19,777 bases of DNA from Desulfobacterales bacterium. Its GTDB lineage: Bacteria > Desulfobacterota > Syntrophobacteria > B119-G9. Of the stretch, positions 13,239 through 19,777 are shown piece after piece (position 1 is the stretch's first letter; each line of letters opens with the position of its first letter). The translations under genes and the position numbers were made by a program. Where the stretch lies: contig JALXAI010000276.1 of NCBI GenBank assembly GCA_026992215.1, forward strand, positions 1 through 19,777, given 5' to 3'. The notes beneath the pieces are model-generated. The model worked only from the letters and a program-made list of their open reading frames with translations, was not told the DNA's origin and made no database searches.

Positions 13239-15884
13239 TCAATCTTTTATAACGCTCTTAACAACGGAAGAAAGTTCTTCCAGGTCAAAGGGCTTTTGTA
13301 TAAAACCGTTACATCCCTGCTCCATGATTTCGCGGGCTTCCCCGTCGACACTGTAGCCGCTGGAAAGAAGAACCTTTACGTCTGGCCTTACCTGCCTTAT
13401 GTACCTGAAAACCTCTTCCCCGTTTACCTCGGGCATTATCATATCCAGAATCACCATGTCGATACCCCGGCCATCCCGCTGGAAGACCTTTATGGCCTCT
13501 TTCCCTCCCTTGGCAGTAACTACAGTATATCCAAGCTTTGAAAGCATCCTCTCTCCCACCTTCAAGATCATTTCCTCATCGTCGACAAGCAAAATTGTTC
13601 CTTTTCCGCGTACCATCTTTCCCTGGGCTCCTTTCTTATAAACCGCACGTTTATCAGATGCCGGCAAATAGATCGTAAGGGTTGTCCCCTTGCCGGGTTT
13701 GCTCCACACATCGATTATTCCGCCATGATTCCTGACAATGCCGTAGGCTGAAGCAAGTCCAAGTCCCACCCCTTTCCCCTTTTCCTTTGTGGTGAAAAAC
13801 GGCTCGAATATCCTCTGCCTGGTTGCTTCATCCATACCCACACCGGTGTCCCTAACGGATATCTTGACATACTTGCCGGGTCTAATGCCGTATGGCCTTA
13901 CCGTGTTCTCATCCAGCTCCACATTTTCGGTCTTGACGAAGAGGTCCCCTCTCCCATCGGGCATGGCCTGCCAGGCGTTAACATACACATTCATCAACAC
14001 CTGTTCTATCTGATTACGATCAACTTCCACCGTCCACAGGGGGGTTGCAAATTCGGTATGAACGTTAATTTCCTTCTTGGCACGCTGAAACAGCATGCTT
14101 TGCTTTTCTACTACATCGTTGAGGTCGGTAGGCTTGATCTGGTATTTTCCTCCCCTTGCAAATCCAAGGAGCTGTTTGGTTAAATTGGATCCCTGTTTTA
14201 CATATTCATCCATGTCTTTCAGGGCTTCGTAGTAAGGATGTCCCGGGTCAGTTTCGGCGAGCATCAGGGAGATATTCCCCTGAATACCCATCAGTAAGTT
14301 GTTAAAATCATGCGCGATGCCACCCGCCAGGTTTCCGATGGCCTTCATTCTCTGATCGGCATGAAACGTGGCTTCCCATCTTTTCCTCTCCGTAATATCA
14401 ACGAGGCTGATCACAATGGAATTGGTGTCGTACGCACCAAGGTCAATAATTGCCGCACTCAAAATGACTTCCAGTTCTCTACCGTCCTTGGTCAGCCTTT
14501 TTGTTTCAAAGCGTATGGGTCTTGAAGACGAGATCAGTTCTTCAAATTTCTCCCTGGCTTTTTCCCGTTCGCCATCAGCTATGAAGGGCACTTCCTCCCT
14601 TTGAAGATCCTCGATCTCCCAGCCAAAAACCCTTGTAAAAGCAGGGTTAACGTACTGGACCTTTCCGTTGCTGTCACACAAAATGATCGGCTCAGGCACC
14701 GCTTCGATAATCCTCCTGATTCTTTCTTCGCTCTTGATCAACGCTTCCTCGACCCTCTTGCGCCTGGTTATATCCACGCCGACTTCAAGCACTCCAACAA
14801 TCTTCCCGGATCTGTCTCGAAGTGGGGTTGCCACGATCTGGTGCCAGCTTTTATTTCCATTGGCATCAACAACGAGTTTTTCCATTTCCGCCTTTTCTAC
14901 TTTTCCGCTCAAAATATCCGTCACCGGGCAGTCAGAACAAACTTCGTCGCTGTTTTGGAGGCTCTTATAACAAATTGAATTTCTGTTAATTTTAAAAAGA
15001 TCCCTCACAACATGATTGGCCCACACAATTTTATAGTCCGAAGAGATGACAACAAGCGAGACTCCTATGCTTTTCGTTACCGCCTCGAGCTTTTCTTTTT
15101 CCTGCAATAGCTCCCATGTTCTCTCTTCGAGCTCGGAGTCCCTTTTTACGATAGCTGCTATCATTTCCTGGAAAGAGTGGACAATGATACCGATGTCGTT
15201 GGGAGGGACGGATTGGCTCAAGCCCTGGATTTTTTCAAGCAGGTGATTTAAGTCAACTTTTCCGTATGATTTGATCACGTCACAGGTTTTCTTGATAGGA
15301 GAAAACACCCATCTCTGCAACAGCACCACGTAGATAAATCCACTGACCATCAACACAAGAAGCGTAATCCCGGTGTAGGACAGAACGTCTTTTATCAATT
15401 CAAAATGGGCAAACTTCTTTGTTAATCCTACCCGTGCTACTCCCAGAAATGTTGATCCTACCCTTAAGGGACACAGGAACTCAACGAGGTCCTTTCCGGA
15501 GTTCTGCACAACGATTTTCCCGGGCGCCATCTTTTCAAACCTGGCCACGTTTTCCATGTAGCCCGGGTACCTTTCACCTATGTATTCAACTACCGCACCG
15601 TCAGCCGTATAAATGGCAATATAGGAAATTTCCCTCCCTTTTTGATACATGTACTGCAACAGTGATGGAATTTTGTCATAGGCGAGGGTATTTACGACAG
15701 GATCAACGGCAGAGTTCCGCAACATCTCGATAATGATACCCCCGTATTCGTTAAGTCGCTTACTTACGGTTTCTTCGCCCTTAATAACCTGGTAGGAAAC
15801 AAGCATCACCGCAAGGAAAAGTACGAATACGACATGTATCGCTATCAGGCGTTCAAAGATAGATTTCCTGTGCTTTGTGGTCAT
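13239..15884 (-). CDS. Hybrid sensor histidine kinase (periplasmic sensor, HAMP-like, 2 PAS, HisKA, HATPase, REC)
   Basis: This is an 881-aa inner-membrane kinase. TM1 is at about 12-34, a CACHE-like periplasmic sensor at 35-160 (ISYIAIYTADGAVVEYIG), TM2 at 167-190 and a HAMP-like linker at 192-250. PAS1 (about 265-375) contains C305, C316 and C319. PAS2 (about 385-500) ends in DITERKR. The phosphoacceptor is H525 in GNLAGGIAHDFNN. The N-box is N632/N636, G1 is DTGVGM (679-684), and G2 is GKGVGLGLA. A C-terminal receiver has D768/D769, phosphoacceptor D814 and K864. No DNA-binding output is attached, so signal must pass to a separate protein. The ATG overlaps the stop of the binding-protein gene (ATGA), so they are co-translated and probably form one sensing unit. 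Confidence 0.95.
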   Translation of the reverse strand: MTTKHRKSIFERLIAIHVVFVLFLAVMLVSYQVIKGEETVSKRLNEYGGIIIEMLRNSAVDPVVNTLAYDKIPSLLQYMYQKGREISYIAIYTADGAVVEYIGERYPGYMENVARFEKMAPGKIVVQNSGKDLVEFLCPLRVGSTFLGVARVGLTKKFAHFELIKDVLSYTGITLLVLMVSGFIYVVLLQRWVFSPIKKTCDVIKSYGKVDLNHLLEKIQGLSQSVPPNDIGIIVHSFQEMIAAIVKRDSELEERTWELLQEKEKLEAVTKSIGVSLVVISSDYKIVWANHVVRDLFKINRNSICYKSLQNSDEVCSDCPVTDILSGKVEKAEMEKLVVDANGNKSWHQIVATPLRDRSGKIVGVLEVGVDITRRKRVEEALIKSEERIRRIIEAVPEPIILCDSNGKVQYVNPAFTRVFGWEIEDLQREEVPFIADGEREKAREKFEELISSSRPIRFETKRLTKDGRELEVILSAAIIDLGAYDTNSIVISLVDITERKRWEATFHADQRMKAIGNLAGGIAHDFNNLLMGIQGNISLMLAETDPGHPYYEALKDMDEYVKQGSNLTKQLLGFARGGKYQIKPTDLNDVVEKQSMLFQRAKKEINVHTEFATPLWTVEVDRNQIEQVLMNVYVNAWQAMPDGRGDLFVKTENVELDENTVRPYGIRPGKYVKISVRDTGVGMDEATRQRIFEPFFTTKEKGKGVGLGLASAYGIVRNHGGIIDVWSKPGKGTTLTIYLPASDKRAVYKKGAQGKMVRGKGTILLVDDEEMILKVGERMLSKLGYTVVTAKGGKEAIKVFQRDGRGIDMVILDMIMPEVNGEEVFRYIRQVRPDVKVLLSSGYSVDGEAREIMEQGCNGFIQKPFDLEELSSVVKSVIKD

Positions 15885-17191
15885 TGCTCAACCTTTGCAA
15901 GGCTTTTCAGAGGGTAGACCGCGGGCCTGTCAGCCAGATTGAGCGGCCATATCGTGTGCCTGCGCCCGTTTTGAATTTGTATTACAGCCATCTTTTTAGC
16001 AATATTCATTCCACGGGCGTCAAATTTTATCCTTCCGAAAACGGTTTCGCAATCCATGGAGCGAATATTCTCGAGGACCTCACTGGCATCAAGCTTCCGG
16101 CATTTCTGCAAGGCGACCTGGTACACAACTCCGCAGGCTGATGACTGAACGTTCTGGTAGGTTGGATGATGACCATACTTCTGAATAAATGCCTCTACAT
16201 ATCTCCTGGTGTTGCCAAAAACAGGACAATTGTAGTTACTTTGCTCCACCCACTGGGTCACCCCCATCATGTTTTCGGCATATTTTCCCAGCTTTTCCAG
16301 GTAAAGTTCCTGGGTGGGACCAAGAGTCATTACCACGGCTTTGGGAGTAAACTTGCATTCGGATACCAGCTGAGATGTAAAGCTTATCGAATCCTGCAAA
16401 TGCCCGCTGAATACCACAAGGTCGGGCCTGGTTTTCTCTATCTCCGCCAGAACCAACGAGTAGTCCTGGCAATTCAGCGGATGAACACCGTAGTACACTT
16501 CCTTGAAGCCTATCTTGGCAGCCCATAACCTCGCTCCCTTTCCCACGCTTCTTGAAAAAAGCCTGTCCTTAACAATCAATGCATACGTGGTAGGGGTTGG
16601 TTTTTGCAAGCACATCATTTCAAAAAAGCTCTTCATATAAAAGCTTGCTGAGGTCAGAACCGCAAAAGTAAAGTGTGGATTTCTCGTGAATATTATTTCC
16701 GACGCACCACACCCTTCAACCATGATTACACCATAGTTTTCAGAGGTTTCGCTCGCCACAAGAGTCAGGCTGCTGGAAAAGGGGCCGAGAAGAAAATCCA
16801 CGCGGCGGTTCACGATAAGATCCCTCACGTTTTGCCTTACTTTTTCGGAATCACTTCTGTCATCCAGAAATATAATCTCAACCGGATACCTTCGATTCCC
16901 CACTTTTATCCCGCCCCGAGCATTTACCCAGTCTTTCCAGAACTCATAGCCTTCCCTGGTTCGTCTGCCTTCAACTGCAAACCGGCCACTCAGGCTTACT
17001 GATGTCCCAAAAACAATGCTCTTTCTGTCCTTTTTAACCGGAATTGGCCTCAGTTCAGGAACCGAAACAGTATTCAGTACAAGTGGCTTTCCCCGTTTTT
17101 TTTCTTTTTTCCACCAAACGGGAGTGAGGGCAAGCACGATGGCCAATGCGGTAATCAGTATTGAAAGTACTATGTAAAAAAACTTCTTCAC
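15881..17191 (-). CDS. Membrane-anchored periplasmic binding protein, type 1 (Leu/Ile/Val or amide-binding family)
   Basis: This is a 436-aa protein with a two-lobed ligand-binding fold of the LivJ/AmiC/UrtA type. VFGTSVSLSGRFAVEG starts lobe 1, INARGGIKVG-like NARGGIKVGNRRYPVEIIFLDD follows, and VDFLLGPFSSS and YGVIMVEGCGAS are conserved contacts. The N-terminus has one hydrophobic segment (about 4-26) followed by KKEKKRGK, with no lipobox Cys, so it looks like an uncleaved anchor. I chose the GTG at 17191, with GGGGGG about 9 nt upstream; the longer open frame to 17296 has no Shine-Dalgarno. No ABC permease or ATPase genes are nearby. The stop overlaps the start of the hybrid kinase, so ligand presentation to the kinase (as TorT does for TorS) is more likely than transport. 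The ligand is unknown. Confidence 0.9.
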   Translation of the reverse strand: MKKFFYIVLSILITALAIVLALTPVWWKKEKKRGKPLVLNTVSVPELRPIPVKKDRKSIVFGTSVSLSGRFAVEGRRTREGYEFWKDWVNARGGIKVGNRRYPVEIIFLDDRSDSEKVRQNVRDLIVNRRVDFLLGPFSSSLTLVASETSENYGVIMVEGCGASEIIFTRNPHFTFAVLTSASFYMKSFFEMMCLQKPTPTTYALIVKDRLFSRSVGKGARLWAAKIGFKEVYYGVHPLNCQDYSLVLAEIEKTRPDLVVFSGHLQDSISFTSQLVSECKFTPKAVVMTLGPTQELYLEKLGKYAENMMGVTQWVEQSNYNCPVFGNTRRYVEAFIQKYGHHPTYQNVQSSACGVVYQVALQKCRKLDASEVLENIRSMDCETVFGRIKFDARGMNIAKKMAVIQIQNGRRHTIWPLNLADRPAVYPLKSLAKVEQ

Positions 17192-17443
17192 TTTTATATC
17201 CCCCCGGGAGAGGCAAGTGCTGCTTTTAGTAAAATATAAAACAGGCAAGCAAAAAATCTCAACTAAACCTTCGGTGCCTGGCTCACCGCCCGACAACCGA
17301 AAGCTAGCGCCACGGCTCTTTCCCCCTCCGGGTTTTATAAAACACCAGGAAATCAGAGCTGAAGGGCAATGCTCCCGGTGCCCAGAGTAAATACAGTGAA
17401 CCCGGAAGAGGATTGCTTAACAATGGTTGGAGATGTGGTCTTT
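17192..17443. other. Intergenic region between hyuA and the binding-protein gene, with candidate promoter
   Basis: No gene is visible here. On the minus strand TTGAGA (17257-17262) and TATATT (17233-17238) are 18 nt apart, a plausible promoter for the binding protein/kinase pair about 40 nt before the GTG at 17191. A short perfect palindrome GTTTTATAAAAC also lies here, but I see no terminator with a U-run after hyuA. Confidence 0.45.
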
Positions 17444-19435
17444 TCAACGACAGGTGTTCCCACACCTGGATAGGATCAAATTCTTGTAACAATCGACTTT
17501 GCAAGACCAGCCGGGAGGAACAATGGTGGTAGAGGTATATTCGACAATAATGGCCGGACCCTGCAGGAAATTTCCGAAACCAAGCTTTTCCCGGTCAAGC
17601 ACGATCGTTTTCTGGGGATTATCATCATCGAAATAAACCTCCCGCTCACCAATATAAGCTTCCGGCACAATTTTTTCTGTTTTAGACTGCTCTTTTTTAA
17701 ACCCAGGCTTCTCGGGCTTTCCCCTGCATCTCAGCCTCACGTTTACAATTTCCGTTTCCCTGTCCGCTTTCCTGTACCCGAACAGCCTTTCGTGATAGTC
17801 ATGGAAAATATCCGCGAAATTTTCACGAAACGGCACCATAATTTCGTGAGACTGACCTGCATAACGCATATCAACAAGAGGCTCAAAAACTACATCCTGT
17901 GGTTTTATTCCTTCGTCACAAAGTTCCGACGCTCCCCTTTGCTTGAGTTCGTCAAATATTAAAGAAATCTCCTCTGAAGAAGTTTTATCGCTTTTAATCA
18001 TCACCGTTCTGGAATAATCTTTCGTTACGTCCGCCATAAGCATTCCCAGGGCCGACAGCACCCCTGGATTTTCCGGTATCAGCACGGTGGAGATTGACAG
18101 GTTGCCTGCGAGGAAAGGAGCATGGAGTCCCCCGGCACCCCCGAAAGCCACGAGAACGAATTCCTCCGGGTTTTCACCCTTCTCCACCGATATCACCCTT
18201 ATTGCCCTTTCCATGGTGGCGTTTGCGACCGACAGGACTCCTTTTGCAAGTTCAACCGGTGTCATCCCGGACTCCCTCGCCATTTTCTCGAAAAAGGGCC
18301 TAACTTTTTTCTCCGAGAGCTTCATTTTGCCTCCAAGAAAATGCCCCGGTACCAGTCGACCCAGAAAGAGATTGGCATCCGTGACCGTTATATCTTTTCC
18401 GCCCCGCTCATAACATATCGGTCCCGGATAAGCGCCGGCACTTCTCGGGCCGACCTTCAGCGATCCCCCCCGATCAAGAAAGGCCATGGAGCCACCACCG
18501 GCTCCCACGGTATGTATATCTACCATCGGTACTTTCACAGGGAACCCGCCTACCGTAGATTTTACCGTGAGCATCACATCTCCTTTGACCAGGGACACAT
18601 CGGTGGAAGTGCCCCCCATATCAAAGGTGATTATGTTCTCGAAGCCGGAGACAGCCGCCACCTTGTGAGCACCAATAACCCCGCCTGCGGGCCCCGACAA
18701 AATGGTCCTGATCGGCTCTCTCGTTGCCGTTTCGGCCGAGATGCTTCCACCACTTGACTGCATTATCCTGAGTCTATCCTCCGCCCTGATGCTGTCTTTG
18801 AAAAAGGTGATATACCTTTTCATTACGGGCGCCACGTACGCGTTCAACACCGTGGTTGAAACCCGTTCGTATTCCCGGAACTCCGGCAGGATCCTGTGAG
18901 AAAGGGATATGTCAATTCCCGTTTTTTCGAGAATTTTTTCCACCATAAGTTCATGATCAGGATTGAGAAAAGAAAACAGTAAACATACGGCCACTGATTC
19001 CACGTCTTCCTGTTTGATTTTTTCTGCAATTTTTTCAAGCTCCGTCGTGTCGGGTGCCTTGCCAGTCGTACCGTCAAAAAACACCCGACAGTTTACCCCG
19101 TAGCGCAATTCGGGGGAAACAACCGGCTCCGGCTTGCGATATTTCAGATCATAGATCCTATCCCGGTTCTGACGTCCGATCTCGATTATATCTTCAAACC
19201 CTTTGTTTGTTACCAGGGCAGTTTTCGCACCCTTTCGCTCCAGTATCGCGTTGGTGGCAACCGTTGAACCATGCACAATGTCTCTCGGCCCGCTTTCACC
19301 GATCATGTTCAGTCCCTTAATCACCGCTCCGGCGGGATTTTGAGGCGTTGAAAGTACCTTGATCACCCTTTTTCCACGTTCGTCGAAAAACACAAAATCG
19401 GTAAACGTTCCCCCTGTATCAACTCCAACTACCAT
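17444..19435 (-). CDS. hyuA: Hydantoinase/oxoprolinase-family subunit A (HyuA-like ATPase)
   Basis: This is a 663-aa protein of the actin/Hsp70-fold ATPase family that includes N-methylhydantoinase A, 5-oxoprolinase and acetone/acetophenone carboxylase subunits. VVGVDTGGTFTDFV (2-15) is the first ATP-binding motif. HGSTVATNAILERKG is conserved, FDMGGTSTDVSLV (about 275-287) is the second phosphate motif, and HTVGAGGGS and AFGGAGGLHAPFLA are family signatures. The usual C-terminal domain is complete. The open frame extends to 19615, but the first 60 codons are not family-like. The ATG at 19435 has GGAGG and AAGGG upstream and starts two residues before the conserved strand. Such enzymes normally need a HyuB subunit; none is adjacent within the window. 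Substrate (hydantoin, oxoproline, or a ketone to be carboxylated) cannot be told from this subunit alone. Confidence 0.92.
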   Translation of the reverse strand: MVVGVDTGGTFTDFVFFDERGKRVIKVLSTPQNPAGAVIKGLNMIGESGPRDIVHGSTVATNAILERKGAKTALVTNKGFEDIIEIGRQNRDRIYDLKYRKPEPVVSPELRYGVNCRVFFDGTTGKAPDTTELEKIAEKIKQEDVESVAVCLLFSFLNPDHELMVEKILEKTGIDISLSHRILPEFREYERVSTTVLNAYVAPVMKRYITFFKDSIRAEDRLRIMQSSGGSISAETATREPIRTILSGPAGGVIGAHKVAAVSGFENIITFDMGGTSTDVSLVKGDVMLTVKSTVGGFPVKVPMVDIHTVGAGGGSMAFLDRGGSLKVGPRSAGAYPGPICYERGGKDITVTDANLFLGRLVPGHFLGGKMKLSEKKVRPFFEKMARESGMTPVELAKGVLSVANATMERAIRVISVEKGENPEEFVLVAFGGAGGLHAPFLAGNLSISTVLIPENPGVLSALGMLMADVTKDYSRTVMIKSDKTSSEEISLIFDELKQRGASELCDEGIKPQDVVFEPLVDMRYAGQSHEIMVPFRENFADIFHDYHERLFGYRKADRETEIVNVRLRCRGKPEKPGFKKEQSKTEKIVPEAYIGEREVYFDDDNPQKTIVLDREKLGFGNFLQGPAIIVEYTSTTIVPPGWSCKVDCYKNLILSRCGNTCR

Positions 19436-19777
19436 AACCCTTATCGCCTCCCTGACTTCAAACAACTTTTTTCCATTGAAACCGGACGGACGACAATACC
19501 CTGGATTTCTTAACATACAAGCCTTCATGCAACAAGCTCTCTGTTCGACACACCGTGTCCCCGCCGTCCTCCCCGGAAAGCGAGCTCTGAAACATGATGG
19601 CAGGAAAGCCACCATCTGTTACGTTCGTTTCTGTACCCTTAATCGGCAGCCAGTAACAAACCCCCTGGCGGCTGAGCATCGTCAAGCTTTCTTGCTTGCG
19701 TAGCCCCGGCGGAAAGCTTTCCGGCTTATTTGCTTTTCACGAGCCTTTTATGCTATCTTGCACAGCACGAACAATAA
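19436..19777 (-). other. Long structured leader or upstream region of hyuA
   Basis: No convincing gene is visible in 342 nt. Several inverted repeats lie close together: a perfect 14-bp CGGAAAGCTTTCCG (19710-19723), CAAGC with GCTTG around a 6-nt loop (19683-19698), and CAGCCAG with CTGGCGGCTG (19647-19674). A weak minus-strand promoter (TTGTTC, then ATAAAA about 17 nt later) is near the right edge. The three adjacent hairpins suggest a structured 5' untranslated region, but they match no riboswitch class I know. Confidence 0.4.

Noticed and set aside
18122..18757. Plus-strand 211-aa open frame inside hyuA
   Set aside because: The minus-strand HyuA has clear ATPase motifs through this region; the plus-strand frame is its shadow.
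19640..19777. c-di-GMP-I (GEMM) riboswitch ahead of hyuA, suggested by GGGGCTACGCAAGC
   Set aside because: The conserved GCAAACC and GGGACGCAAAGCC blocks are missing, so the resemblance is superficial.

Overview
The window looks like chromosomal DNA from an anaerobic deltaproteobacterium (Desulfobacterota, possibly a sulfate reducer or syntroph). This is an inference from gene content: a CO-dehydrogenase-type Fe-S protein, a DGC-domain protein, minimal thioredoxins, a PAS-rich hybrid kinase, an acetophenone/hydantoinase-like HyuA and a core-MetE-like protein. Shine-Dalgarno sequences are strong and sigma70-like promoters are easy to see. I found no transposase, integrase, tRNA, rRNA or CRISPR array.

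Region 1 (1-6409) is a metal/arsenic resistance locus, nearly all on the minus strand. Transcribed right to left, one putative operon runs arsR1, a two-domain thioredoxin-like protein, a minimal thioredoxin, a DGC-domain Cys-rich protein, a 4Fe-4S protein, arsC (thioredoxin-coupled type) and a CDF cation-efflux protein cut by the left edge. Upstream lie a small plus-strand ORF, an ArsP/SO_0444-type permease with its own promoter, and a second arsR. Both arsR promoters and the permease promoter carry the same 22-bp inverted repeat, TATATT-N10-AATATA, over the promoter core. This points to one small regulon, and a weaker fourth copy precedes the small ORF. There is no ArsB, Acr3, ArsA or ArsM in the window, so export would depend on the permease and/or the CDF protein.

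Region 2 (6410-10142, plus strand) starts with a non-coding stretch. It then encodes two exported proteins: a Cys-rich, Gly/Ser-linked protein with a C-terminal beta-rich module, and a HEAT-repeat protein with a twin CX3C motif. A flavodoxin-like protein with a good promoter follows.

Region 3 (10168-11789, minus strand) has a core methionine-synthase/UROD-fold protein and a small cupin. The intergenic region beyond the cupin holds a CRP/FNR-like palindrome, and it is shared with a divergent plus-strand gene for an exported serpin (11983-13218), which is rare in Proteobacteria.

Region 4 (13239-19777, minus strand) has a membrane-anchored LivJ/TorT-type binding protein translationally coupled (ATGA overlap) to a large hybrid histidine kinase. 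Without ABC-transporter genes, this looks like a ligand-sensing pair. Upstream is an HyuA-type ATPase subunit with no HyuB partner in the window, preceded by a roughly 340-nt leader containing several inverted repeats.
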